Of a DNA stretch of 64,000 bases, positions 41,738 through 49,947 are shown piece after piece (the first letter of the stretch is position 1; the number at the start of each line of letters is the position of its first letter). Location of the stretch: assembly GCF_027924665.1 (NCBI RefSeq), contig NZ_AP027043.1, positions 3,348,001 through 3,412,000 of the forward strand, given 5' to 3'. The stretch is from Flavobacterium sp. GSB-24 (GTDB lineage Bacteria > Bacteroidota > Bacteroidia > Flavobacteriales > Flavobacteriaceae). The notes under the pieces were generated by a model, which had not been told where the DNA came from, ran no database searches, and worked only from the letters and a program-made list of their open reading frames with translations. The position numbers and the translations under genes are program-made.

Positions 41738-42634
41738 ATGGAACTTCGTCAATTGAAATACTTTGTCCGCGCGGCAGAACTTTTAAATTTTACACAGGCT
41801 GCAGATGATTTATACATTACTCAAAGTACATTATCTCATCAAATAAAAGAATTAGAAAATTCATTAACGGTTCTTCTCTTTGACAGAGTAGGAAAGAGGG
41901 TTAAACTTACGGAAGCGGGTGAAATTATGCTGGATTACGCCCGAAAAACGATTCGTCAGGCAGAAGAAGGAAAGCAGGTTATAATGGATTTGAATAATTT
42001 AAAAACCGGTAAAATAACTATTGGGTCCACTTACGGACTAGTAAATTTACTTCTTCAAACGATTACGGAGTTTAATGAGGAATTTCCAGATATTCAGATT
42101 CAGGTAGTGCTGGGCTCTACTTCAGAATTGCTTCAAAAAATACGCTTATATGAAATTGATTGTATGCTGTCTTTTATGCCTTCCTGTGAGGATCAACAGC
42201 TTGATATAATGCCATTATTCTCTGCCACTCTCTCTTTGATTCTTCATAAATCGCATCCGTGGAGTAAACTTAAAAAGATAGGGCTTCAAAAAATTACTGA
42301 ATTAAACTTAGTGCTGCCATCTCCAACTTACAGTATCAGAAATTTTCTGGATGAAACGCTTCTAAAAAATAACATAAAATTGAAGGCAAAAATATAGATC
42401 AATGATATTCATAGTCTATTGGAACTGGTTAATACAAAAAAATGGTTTACTGTATTAATGAATTCTTCCTTATTTGATTTCTCTGAACTTGTTGCAGTTC
42501 CAATTGAAGGTAAAAACATGAGCCGTGAGGCAACTTTAATATTTCCTTCGGGAATTTACCGCAAAGCTTCACTCTCACTTTTTAATGACTTATTAAAGAA
42601 AAAGATTGCTGTGATGAATTTAAAAAAGGCGTAA
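41738..42634 (+). pseudogene. LysR-family regulator with premature in-frame stop
   Basis: The frame from the ATG at 41738 begins MELRQLKYFVRAAELLNFTQAADDLY, the classical LysR helix-turn-helix start (an upstream TTG at 41711 is not needed). It stops at a TAG at 42395-42397, after about 219 residues. The same frame continues without further stop to 42634 and encodes the missing C-terminal part (ELVNTKKWFTVLMNSSLF, FPSGIYRKASLSLFNDLL). Without the stop the protein would be 298 residues, the normal LysR length. GAG to TAG is a likely change. The truncated product keeps DNA-binding and part of the effector domain. Confidence 0.87.
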
Positions 42635-42871
42635 ATTCATATGATTTGCTTTTAGCACTTAGTAAATAAAAAGAAAATAGCTTTTAACTTATTGGCTGAC
42701 TTTGAAAATCAATCCATTCTAATTTAATGTCACAAATATTATTTTGTTTAATATTTTTCGAAAATAATTAAACAAATTCTTATCTTTAACATGAATATCG
42801 AACGTTATCGCAATTAATAAAAGAAGAATAAATTGTTTTTACATTAAAAAATAAGTAGCTCAATAAGAAAA

Positions 42872-43555
42872 ATGAAAAAAATTGTCATCATCGGAGGAAG
42901 CAGAGGAATTGGCAATGCTATTTTGCAGCAGCAGCTTGAAAAACATTTAGTGTATAATATCAGTCGGACTATTCCAGATTTTTCCCATCCTAATTTGATT
43001 CATTTTTCAGTTGATGTGCTGCAGGATGAATTGCCTGATATTGAAATTATTGATGCTTTAGTATATTGTCCAGGATCAATAAATCTCAAACCTATTTTGA
43101 GTTTAAGCATTGACGATTTTAGAAACGATTTTGAAATTAATGTGATAGGTGCCGTTAAAGTAATTCAGCATTTTCTGCCTGCATTAAAGAAAGGGAAAAA
43201 TCCTTCTATTGTTTTATTTAGTACCGTTGCGGCAAAACTCGGAATGCCTTTTCATTCCAGTATTGCGGCATCAAAATCAGGAGTAGAGGGACTTACTAAA
43301 TCACTAGGTGCGGAACTTGCTCCTTTGATTCGGATCAATGCTATTGCTCCCACAATCACGGAGACTTCGTTATCTGCTTCTATTTTAAGAAACGATCGCA
43401 TGAAGGAAAATATGATGGAACGGCATCCTATGAAAAATTACCTAAAACCACAGGAAGTTGCTCGTATGGCAGATTATCTGATATCTGAAGATGCCGCTTC
43501 AATTTCGGGACAGATTTTCCCGATGGACTATGGACTGGTAAGCTTTAAATTATAA
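42872..43555 (+). CDS. SDR-fold protein lacking the catalytic tyrosine
   Basis: A 227-residue short-chain dehydrogenase-like protein. The cofactor loop is GGSRGIG, a YCPGS segment replaces the usual NNAG, and LFSTVAAK supplies a serine. Where most SDRs have Tyr-x-x-x-Lys, the sequence is SSIAASKSG, so the tyrosine is isoleucine while the lysine is kept. The change needs at least two bases, so it is not a simple mutation and is likely a subfamily trait. The protein may bind NAD(P) without the standard reaction. It is followed 14 bp later by a DUF2867-containing SDR, so both are cotranscribed. Confidence 0.82.
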   Translation: MKKIVIIGGSRGIGNAILQQQLEKHLVYNISRTIPDFSHPNLIHFSVDVLQDELPDIEIIDALVYCPGSINLKPILSLSIDDFRNDFEINVIGAVKVIQHFLPALKKGKNPSIVLFSTVAAKLGMPFHSSIAASKSGVEGLTKSLGAELAPLIRINAIAPTITETSLSASILRNDRMKENMMERHPMKNYLKPQEVARMADYLISEDAASISGQIFPMDYGLVSFKL

Positions 43556-43569
43556 AGATAACTTAAGAA

Positions 43570-44982
43570 ATGAAAATTCTTTTAACAGGCGCTACAGGTT
43601 ATATTGGCAAGAGGCTTTTGCCCTTGTTGTTAAGTCATGGAAATGAGGTAGTTTGCTGTGTAAGAGATAAAAGCAGGTTTCATTTTCCTGAAAACTTTAT
43701 AAATAAAATAGAGGTTGTCGAAGTTGATTTTCTGGATCCTGAAAGCATTAAAAATATTCCCGATGATATTGATGCGGCTTATTACCTCATACATTCCATG
43801 TCCGGTGCTTCTAATTATGATGAACTCGAAAGTATTTCGGCAAATTATTTCATTGAAAAAATAAACCAGACAAATGCAAAACAGATCATTTACCTTAGCG
43901 GAATTGTAAATGACCAATCATTATCCAAGCATTTATCATCAAGAAAGGCAGTTGAAGAAATTTTAAAAACTGCTTCAGTACCATCGACTGTGCTCAGAGC
44001 GGGAATTATAGTAGGATCAGGAAGTGCATCTTTTGAAATAATACGGGATCTGGTAGATAAACTGCCGATTATGATTACCCCAAAATGGCTCAATACTAAA
44101 TGCCAGCCAATTGCAATCAGCGATGTTTTAGAATTCTTAATTCGGGCACTCTTAAATCCATTAACTTATAATCAAAGTTTTGACATTGGAGGACCTGATG
44201 TATTGGCATATAAAGAAATGCTCTTGGAGTTTGCCAAAGCAAAAAAACTAAAGAGGTATATTTTTACGGTACCGGTCATGACTCCAAAATTATCTTCGTA
44301 CTGGCTTTATTTTGTAACCTCAACTTCTTTTAAACTTGCCTCTGCGCTGGTTAGCAGTATGAAAGTAGAGGTAATCTGCCGCGATAATAATATTAATAGT
44401 ATACTGGGAGTTAAACCTATTACTTACCGCCAGGCATTAGAAAGAGCTTTGAAAAAGATTAGTGAAGATGATATCATTTCGAGCTGGAAAGATTCGCAGG
44501 TTAGCGGACGGTTTAAGGGTGCTGTTTCTCAATATCTTAAAGTTCCAAAAAAGGACTGTTATATTGATAGAAGGAAAAGAACCATAATAAATAGGGAATA
44601 TACAATTGCACGAATTTGGTCTATAGGCGGCGAAACCGGATGGTATTATGCCGATTGGCTCTGGGAGTTACGTGGATTCATCGATAAAATTTTTGGAGGT
44701 GTCGGTACTCGAAGAGGAAGGACTAATAAAAATGAAATACATGCAGGAGATGCACTGGATTTCTGGCGGGTTGTATATGCCAATAAATCTGAAGGAAAAT
44801 TGATTTTATACGCCGAGATGAAACTGCCTGGTGAAGCCTGGCTTGAATTTAAAATAATCAATAATACTTTATACCAAGCTGCCACTTTTAGGCCGGAAGG
44901 TCTTATGGGAAAAATATACTGGTATTCCGTTCTGCCGTTTCACGGTTTTATTTTTGACGGCATGCTTAAAAAATTAATTTAG
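43570..44982 (+). CDS. Extended SDR/NmrA-type protein with C-terminal DUF2867
   Basis: A 470-residue protein of two parts. Residues 1-290 form an atypical SDR domain with the cofactor loop LLTGATGYIGKRLL, DAAYYLIHSM and LSGIV. Residues about 310-470 match the DUF2867 region (ARIWSIGGETGWYYADWLWELRGFID, then LGEAWLEFKI-like strands and FRPEGLMGKIYWYSVLPFH). Such proteins are common in Proteobacteria and Bacteroidota, often near photolyase genes, and their substrate is not known. The gene follows the tyrosine-less SDR by 14 bp and ends at a bidirectional terminator. Confidence 0.87.
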   Translation: MKILLTGATGYIGKRLLPLLLSHGNEVVCCVRDKSRFHFPENFINKIEVVEVDFLDPESIKNIPDDIDAAYYLIHSMSGASNYDELESISANYFIEKINQTNAKQIIYLSGIVNDQSLSKHLSSRKAVEEILKTASVPSTVLRAGIIVGSGSASFEIIRDLVDKLPIMITPKWLNTKCQPIAISDVLEFLIRALLNPLTYNQSFDIGGPDVLAYKEMLLEFAKAKKLKRYIFTVPVMTPKLSSYWLYFVTSTSFKLASALVSSMKVEVICRDNNINSILGVKPITYRQALERALKKISEDDIISSWKDSQVSGRFKGAVSQYLKVPKKDCYIDRRKRTIINREYTIARIWSIGGETGWYYADWLWELRGFIDKIFGGVGTRRGRTNKNEIHAGDALDFWRVVYANKSEGKLILYAEMKLPGEAWLEFKIINNTLYQAATFRPEGLMGKIYWYSVLPFHGFIFDGMLKKLI

Positions 44983-45017
44983 TTAAGTACGAATGATTTG
45001 TTGAACTGGTTAAAATG

Positions 45018-45048
45018 AAAAAGCACCTGTTTTAGGCAGGTGCTTTTT
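45018..45048. terminator. Bidirectional terminator
   Basis: AAAAAGCACCTG and CAGGTGCTTTTT form a perfect 12-bp stem with a 7-base loop between the convergent DUF2867 and cold-shock genes. Confidence 0.88.
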
Positions 45049-45069
45049 ATAAACTTGTTCTATAGTATG

Positions 45070-45261
45070 TTATGCTATCACTACGTTTACTGCGTTTGGA
45101 CCTCTACGGCCTTCTTCTATGTCGTATCGAACTGAATCGTTTTCACGAATGTTTTCTGATAAACCAGATACATGAACAAAAACTTCGTTTCCGCCATTAT
45201 TAGGTGTTATAAATCCGAAACCTTTTTCTTCATTGAAGAATTTTACTGTACCTTCTTGCAT
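45070..45261 (-). CDS. Cold-shock domain protein
   Basis: A 63-residue CspA-type single OB-fold protein. GTVKFFNEEKGFGFITP is the RNP1-containing first part, EVFVHVSGL holds RNP2, and the chain ends VNVVIA. It binds single-stranded nucleic acid and can act as an RNA chaperone or antiterminator. The second aromatic cluster (FGFI, FVHV) is intact and the length is normal. It is transcribed alone on the minus strand and converges on the DUF2867 gene. TACATTTG lies 20 bp upstream, so the leader is short, unlike the long leaders of cold-induced csp genes of enteric bacteria. Confidence 0.95.
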   Translation of the reverse strand: MQEGTVKFFNEEKGFGFITPNNGGNEVFVHVSGLSENIRENDSVRYDIEEGRRGPNAVNVVIA

Positions 45262-45723
45262 ATTAAATATTTAATTTGTTCAAATGTAACGTATTAAATA
45301 TTGGAAAGTGCCTTTAAAATTTTTAATTATGTTTTTATTAACTTTTAGCCGCAAGTGTTTGGATTAATACTTAGTGGATAAAATCTACTTGTGCATTCTT
45401 TTGCAAAATAAATACAAAAACAGATTTACTGGATTTTTTTGTATCTAAATACGTACTTTCTTACTCCTGAAATTAATAGTAATTATTCAACTTTACATTA
45501 TCTATTACAACAGGACTAACGCCATAGATGCTTATCGTACTGAACAATAAAAATTCAAACAAATTTTTCAAGTTCAGGATCAGTTTTATGATCGTATCAA
45601 AATAAAAACCTTGTTTTTGTTTGCGTAACCATTGATGCTCATTTTAAGGATTAGAGTAAGCTTCTGTTCAGTTTCAAATGCTGTGATAAGATTAATTATT
45701 TACTAACTATTAATTTTTTTAAA
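45262..45723. other. Gene-free region between csp and the PL14-like gene (462 bp)
   Basis: It contains the csp promoter at its left end. I see no open frame of note, no tRNA and no strong hairpin. The rest is AT-rich, and the part near 45724 should hold the promoter of the lipoprotein gene, but no TAnnTTTG box is visible there. Confidence 0.5.
45281..45288 (-). promoter_or_regulatory. -7 box TACATTTG for the cold-shock gene
   Basis: Perfect TAnnTTTG on the minus strand, 20 bp upstream of the csp start; no clear -33 TTG. Confidence 0.45.
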
Positions 45724-46512
45724 ATGAAAAAAGCCTTAAAATTTTCAAGTTTGCTGGTTATTATGGCATTAGTGTTTAGTTCCTGTGAAAAGGAGCAAGA
45801 TTTGAATGAGCCGCAAAGCGTTCAAAAGGATGAATTGCAGGTTGTTGAAAACGGCAGCGTAGCGGGTAATGATGCTCCAGCAGGCAGTACTACTGCAAAA
45901 GGTACTGCTGGATCAAGAACGATTACATTGCAGACAAATACATTGTCATGTCCTGGTGGTTTGTGCACCTCTTATGGTGTTTGGTCAACAGGGGTTTACA
46001 CCGTTTGGTTCCAGATGAGATTTAATTCTGGATTTTATTGGAGCAGAGGTGGTAAATGTGGATATGGAATTCTAATTGGGGATCAAAATACCGGCGGTGA
46101 CCCAGGATGGGATGGCAATGGAGGCAGTGCCAGATTTATGTGGTATTGCCCAAGTGGGTCAAACACCGCGAAAGGAAGTGGCGCTTATTTGCAGCCTTAT
46201 GTTTATTACAAAGATCAGCCGGGCCAATTTGGTAATGATTTTGGAAAGAAATACTACATACAAGAGGGAGTGACCTATAATTGTCAAATATCTGTTAAGT
46301 TAAATACTGGATCAAATACTAACGGATATGTGAAATACTATGTTAACGGTACTGAGATATTGAATCAGACAATTCGATGGGTTACAAACGATGCTAAGCG
46401 AAATGTGAATGCAGTAAGTCTGCACACCTTCCGTGGCGGAAGTCAAAATTACTGGACAGCCCCTGTAACAAGTTCTATTTACTATCCTAGCGCGTCTTGG
46501 GATGCGCAATAG
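45724..46512 (+). CDS. Lipoprotein with polysaccharide lyase family 14-like domain
   Basis: A 262-residue lipoprotein: the signal peptide ends FSSC (lipid on Cys20). A low-complexity linker rich in Gln, Gly, Ala and Thr (25-70) is followed by a jelly-roll-like domain: VWFQMRFNSGFYWSRGGKCGYGILIGD, GSARFMWYCP, YIQEGVTYNCQISVKLNTGSNTNGYVKYYVNGTEI and FRGGSQNYWTAP. These recall the PL14 group, whose members cut alginate or other uronate polymers, but this is a remote resemblance and the catalytic residues cannot be assigned. It may be a surface-exposed glycan-binding or lyase protein. It is transcribed alone and ends at a perfect terminator. Confidence 0.68.
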   Translation: MKKALKFSSLLVIMALVFSSCEKEQDLNEPQSVQKDELQVVENGSVAGNDAPAGSTTAKGTAGSRTITLQTNTLSCPGGLCTSYGVWSTGVYTVWFQMRFNSGFYWSRGGKCGYGILIGDQNTGGDPGWDGNGGSARFMWYCPSGSNTAKGSGAYLQPYVYYKDQPGQFGNDFGKKYYIQEGVTYNCQISVKLNTGSNTNGYVKYYVNGTEILNQTIRWVTNDAKRNVNAVSLHTFRGGSQNYWTAPVTSSIYYPSASWDAQ

Positions 46513-46566
46513 AATTTATATACTATAAAACAATATCGTTAAAAAGTATATAACAGCATTACATAA

Positions 46567-46602
46567 AAAAACGGATCATAGCTTAACCTATGATCCGTTT
46601 TT
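46567..46602. terminator. Bidirectional terminator
   Basis: AAAAACGGATCATAG and CTATGATCCGTTTTT form a perfect 15-bp stem with a 6-base loop between the convergent PL14-like and SDR genes. Confidence 0.88.
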
Positions 46603-46620
46603 AAATTAAAGTCTGTTAAT

Positions 46621-47412
46621 TTATGAATTACCATATAGGTTTGATTCTCCACCATCAATTGCAATGGTCTGACCGTTTACATACTGACACTCATCGCTAA
46701 GAAGAAAGGCCACGAGGTTACCCACATCTTCAGGTTTACCTAATTTTCTTGTAGGGTTTCTTTGTGCGTATGTTGTTTCAGCTGCTTTAGGGTCGGCTGG
46801 GTTTACCTGTTTAAAAGCTTCAGCCACCATTGGGGTTAGGATAGCACCAGGTGCGATTGCATTGGTAAATATTCCATCTTTACCATATTCAATTGCTGCA
46901 TTTTTCGTCATACCAGAAACGGCATGTTTACTTGCTACATATGGCATTTGATTAATAACACCTCTAATTCCACCTACTGAAGCTACGTTTACAATTTTTC
47001 CTCCACCTTGTTTCTGCATTACAGGAATTATGTATTTCAGACCGTAATAGACACCCATAAGGTTAATATCGATTACTTTTTTAAAAATATTGATATCGTA
47101 GTCAACTAGTGGTGCCTGTTTCCCTTCAATACCTGCATTGTTGTAGAATCCATCAATACGGCCAAACTCTTCAACTGTTTTGTCTACATAATTTTTGACC
47201 GCCTGTTCATCTGAAACGTCAGCGACTATAGTTATGATTTTTGCAGCTGGTGCGGCTGACTGGATTTCTGCTTTTGCTTTTTCGAGTGCTTCGGCGTTGT
47301 AATCTACTATAGAAAGGTTGGCTCCTTTTAATGCTACGGCTTTACTTGCTGCAAGTCCCAGCCCCATAGCTGCACCTGTAATTATGATTGTTTTGTCTTT
47401 AAAAATGCTCAT
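46621..47412 (-). CDS. SDR family oxidoreductase, TetR-linked (second pair)
   Basis: A 263-residue classical SDR. The cofactor loop is TGAAMGLGLAAS, NNAGIEG follows, and the catalytic set is VASVGG with YVASK. VNGQTIAIDGGES is the usual C-terminal sequence. It follows a tetR gene by 46 bp on the same strand, repeating the arrangement at 29499-30929, although the proteins of the two pairs are not close copies. The 46-bp gap carries TAAATGTATTAAT, close to half of the operator found upstream of tetR. The substrate is unknown. Confidence 0.9.
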   Translation of the reverse strand: MSIFKDKTIIITGAAMGLGLAASKAVALKGANLSIVDYNAEALEKAKAEIQSAAPAAKIITIVADVSDEQAVKNYVDKTVEEFGRIDGFYNNAGIEGKQAPLVDYDINIFKKVIDINLMGVYYGLKYIIPVMQKQGGGKIVNVASVGGIRGVINQMPYVASKHAVSGMTKNAAIEYGKDGIFTNAIAPGAILTPMVAEAFKQVNPADPKAAETTYAQRNPTRKLGKPEDVGNLVAFLLSDECQYVNGQTIAIDGGESNLYGNS

Positions 47413-47458
47413 GATATATAGTATTAAATGTATTAATGAAAAATTTGTGATTTAAAGT

Positions 47459-48046
47459 TTAAAATTGTTTGTTCATGCCCCTCCATATCATATCAAAGTA
47501 TTCATCCACGAGTTTTTGGCTTAATGGGAACAACTTTTGGATAATCCCTGTGGAGCAGGAGCGTACCGCCCCATCAAAAAAGCTGATAAGCATAATTGCA
47601 TCCAGTTCTTTTATAATTCCTTCCTGCTGTCCTTTTTCTAAAAGATCATACAGTGGTTTATTCTGCATTTCATATTCTGCAAGTTGTTTGGAGAAATTCA
47701 GCTGTATGTATCCAGACTGTTGATACTGATCGATAAATATAGTTTCGTCATAATTTTTTAACCTATAGTTCAGCATATTAATATAAATCTTCTTAAGTGA
47801 TTCCTTTACAGGTAGATTAATATCAAAGTCCTGGTACATTGCCTGCGTCATTTTATCTTCTACCGCTGCATAGGCCGACTGTACGACCTCTTCTTTATTT
47901 TTGAAATAGATATAAAGGGTTCCTACAGCAACTCCAGCTATTTTACTTATACCTGAAATATTAACGCTTGCTAATCCCTGTCTGCCTGTAAGTGCATAAA
48001 CAGATTTTAAAATTTTCTCTCTTTTAAAAGGGTCTAAAGGTCTCAT
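47459..48046 (-). CDS. TetR-family repressor (second pair)
   Basis: A 195-residue TetR repressor. REKILKSVYALTGRQGLASVNISGISKIAGVAVGTLYIYFKNKEEVVQ is the DNA-binding region, close to the consensus. The helical remainder would bind an unknown ligand. It is followed by an SDR gene and preceded by a 22-bp near-perfect palindrome 10 bp before the start codon, so autorepression is likely. The regulator is divergent from the lacI gene of the polysaccharide locus; the gap is 189 bp. Confidence 0.9.
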   Translation of the reverse strand: MRPLDPFKREKILKSVYALTGRQGLASVNISGISKIAGVAVGTLYIYFKNKEEVVQSAYAAVEDKMTQAMYQDFDINLPVKESLKKIYINMLNYRLKNYDETIFIDQYQQSGYIQLNFSKQLAEYEMQNKPLYDLLEKGQQEGIIKELDAIMLISFFDGAVRSCSTGIIQKLFPLSQKLVDEYFDMIWRGMNKQF

Positions 48047-48056
48047 ACAGTAAAGT

Positions 48057-48078
48057 TAAATGAATTAATATTCATTTA
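48057..48078 (-). promoter_or_regulatory. TetR operator before the second tetR gene
   Basis: TAAATGAAT (48057-48065) and ATTCATTTA (48070-48078) are perfect 9-bp arms with a TAAT spacer, typical of a TetR operator, 10 bp upstream of the ATG. TTAAATGTATTAAT (47424-47437), 14 bp before the SDR start, repeats most of the left half. Confidence 0.6.
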
Positions 48079-48235
48079 AGCGTAAAAATGAAAATTATAA
48101 CTTTTTTTTAAGGAGTTGGTTTAAGGTGGTTAAGTAAAAATAAGATACAACAAAATCACATTTTCCAATTATGTACGACCAGTCTTTCGTTTTAAAATTA
48201 TATCTATATTTACATTTACTAATACTTGTATAGTA

Positions 48236-49267
48236 ATGGAAGAGCATAGACATGTAACTATTTACGATATTGCAGCGAGACTCAATCTGGCCACATCGAC
48301 TATTTCAAGAGCCTTGAAAGACCATCATACTATAAGTGATAAGACTATTAAAAAAGTAAAAAAAACAGCAGAAGAAATGGGCTTTGTTCCTAATACTTTG
48401 GCTGCGGGATTAAGAGGCAACAAGTCTAAAACGATTGGTGTTTTAATTCCAACTATCACTCAGCCTTTCTTATCATCACTAATTAGCGGGATTGAAATTA
48501 CAGCTAGAAAATCTGATTTTTCAGTTATTATTATGCAGTCGCACGATTCATATGATGAGGAAGTTAATATGGCAAAATCACTTTATAGCAGCAGGGTAAG
48601 CGGTGTTATTTGTTCGCTGGCAATGGAGACAAAAGATACTTCTCATTTTCAGCAGTTTTCAAATAATAACATACCTCTTGTATTTGTTGACCGAGTTCCC
48701 AAAGGCTATAATACTTTTAGGGTTGTAATTGATAATTATACCGCTGGTTATAAGGCAACAAAACATCTTATTGAACAAGGCTGTAAAAGAATAGCCCATA
48801 TGACTGCAGGCGGAGAATTTGGTAATCTTTACAATGAAAGAAAAAGAGGTTATATTGATGCATTAACAGAACATGGTCTGCCATTGAAAGAGGAATTAAT
48901 TATAAATCTAAAGGCAATGACCTATGATGATGGGGTAAAGGCTTGTAATAAGCTGTTCAGTTTAAAACCACCGCCAGATGGGCTTTTTGCACCAGGAGAT
49001 ATTCTTGCTGTAAGTGCTGTGCAGACAGCCAAAAAGAGAGGTATTAAAGTGCCTCATGATTTAGCTGTAATTGGCTTTAATAATGATCCTATTTCAGAAA
49101 TAATCGAGCCCAATATTTCAACTATTACGCACCCTGCTGAAAAAATGGGAAAAGCAGCTGCAAATATTATTATAGATAATATTAAATCACTCAAGGAAGA
49201 AGAAGCCAAAGAAATAACTTTTCTTAATACAGAGGTTCTTATTCGCGAATCTTCAAAAAGATTATAA
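48236..49267 (+). CDS. LacI-family transcriptional repressor of the xylan locus
   Basis: A 343-residue LacI/GalR regulator. VTIYDIAARLNLATSTISRALKDHHTISDKTIKKV is the helix-turn-helix and start of the hinge, and NTLAAGLRGNKSKTIGVLIPTITQPFLSSLISGIE opens the periplasmic-binding-like core. The core has the sugar-binding strand pattern (VFVDR, HLIEQGCKRIAHMT, GLFAPGDILAV). Hinge residues normally insert into the centre of CG-containing palindromes, and such palindromes lie in the 680-bp gap before susC. It is therefore the likely repressor of the downstream locus, induced by xylan oligosaccharides or a derived sugar (inference). Confidence 0.9.
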   Translation: MEEHRHVTIYDIAARLNLATSTISRALKDHHTISDKTIKKVKKTAEEMGFVPNTLAAGLRGNKSKTIGVLIPTITQPFLSSLISGIEITARKSDFSVIIMQSHDSYDEEVNMAKSLYSSRVSGVICSLAMETKDTSHFQQFSNNNIPLVFVDRVPKGYNTFRVVIDNYTAGYKATKHLIEQGCKRIAHMTAGGEFGNLYNERKRGYIDALTEHGLPLKEELIINLKAMTYDDGVKACNKLFSLKPPPDGLFAPGDILAVSAVQTAKKRGIKVPHDLAVIGFNNDPISEIIEPNISTITHPAEKMGKAAANIIIDNIKSLKEEEAKEITFLNTEVLIRESSKRL

Positions 49268-49454
49268 TTTTTTATACTCAAAAGAAACTATTCTTTAGTA
49301 GTTAAATTATCATAGTCAGAGAGCGTTACAATATGTTTAAAACGGTTTCTGATTTCGAAAGCATGTAAAAGTTAATTATATTCCGACATTTACGAAAATT
49401 GATTTTTATTCTTTGAATAAATCTTCTTTCTCTTCTATCAAATTTAATTGTAAA

Positions 49455-49483
49455 AAACCTTTCGTGTACTGCGAAAGGTTTTC
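49455..49483 (+). terminator. Terminator of lacI
   Basis: AAAACCTTTCG and CGAAAGGTTTT form a perfect 11-bp stem with a 7-base loop, followed by a T run, 188 bp after the lacI stop. Confidence 0.75.
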
Positions 49484-49492
49484 TTTTTTGAA

Positions 49493-49510
49493 AAACAATC
49501 GATTGTTTTA
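49493..49510. promoter_or_regulatory. LacI-type operator candidate 1
   Basis: AAAACAATCGATTGTTTT is a perfect 18-bp palindrome centred on CG, the form bound by LacI-family proteins. It lies 317 bp upstream of operator candidate 3. Confidence 0.5.
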
Positions 49511-49704
49511 GGTCGCATTTAATCTTTTTATTGACCTCTATTATAGAACTATATTTGTAATGTACTATTTTACTGGTAATTTTTAATGGTCTGAAACAAC
49601 TAGAAGTAGTAAATCTTAATTTTTTTTAAATAAAAACCAAAATTTTATCTTTTTATATTTTCTTTAAGAATAAAGCAGTAGTGTCTTATTTTTATTAAAT
49701 TTTG

Positions 49705-49718
49705 CTACAACGTTGTAG
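49705..49718. promoter_or_regulatory. LacI-type operator candidate 2
   Basis: CTACAACGTTGTAG is a perfect 14-bp CG-centred palindrome. Its ACAA/TTGT arms match those of candidates 1 and 3, but with a spacer of two rather than four bases, so it may bind less well or bind another factor. Confidence 0.4.
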
Positions 49719-49810
49719 TTGTTTTTGATATATTATTAATATTTTGGGATTAATTATGAGATAATTATTTTTTTAGACGCTATTTTTTTTATAGTGTGTA
49801 AAAAATAATT

Positions 49811-49826
49811 ACACAACCGATTGTGT
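49811..49826. promoter_or_regulatory. LacI-type operator candidate 3, over the susC -33 element
   Basis: ACACAACCGATTGTGT is a 16-bp palindrome centred on CG with one mismatched pair. It shares ACAAnCGATTGT with candidate 1. Its right arm contains the TTG (49821-49823) that serves as -33 for the susC promoter, so binding would block transcription. Confidence 0.55.
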
Positions 49827-49850
49827 TTGAAATATATTTTTTTACATTTG
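49821..49850 (+). promoter_or_regulatory. susC promoter
   Basis: TTG (49821-49823), 19 bp, TACATTTG (49843-49850): a near-ideal flavobacterial promoter about 100 bp before the susC start. Confidence 0.65.
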
Positions 49851-49947
49851 TAATAAATACACTTATAAGTAGTACTACATTTTAACCTTAAAAGTGTTAA
49901 TGAAAACTTACTAACAAAAACCAATTTTAATAATTAAATCCATTTTT

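Larger units (their letters stand above)
49268..49947. other. Regulatory region between lacI and susC (680 bp)
   Basis: No gene is seen. In order it holds the lacI terminator (49455-49483), a CG-centred palindrome (49493-49510), a second CG-centred palindrome (49705-49718), a third (49811-49826) over the -33 element, and the susC -7 box (49843-49850) with a leader of about 90 nt. The 49511-49700 stretch is very AT-rich. Confidence 0.65.

Noticed and set aside
49869..49878. GTAGTACTAC palindrome downstream of the susC -7 box
   Set aside because: Ten bases only, not related to the LacI-type palindromes, and such short palindromes are expected by chance.
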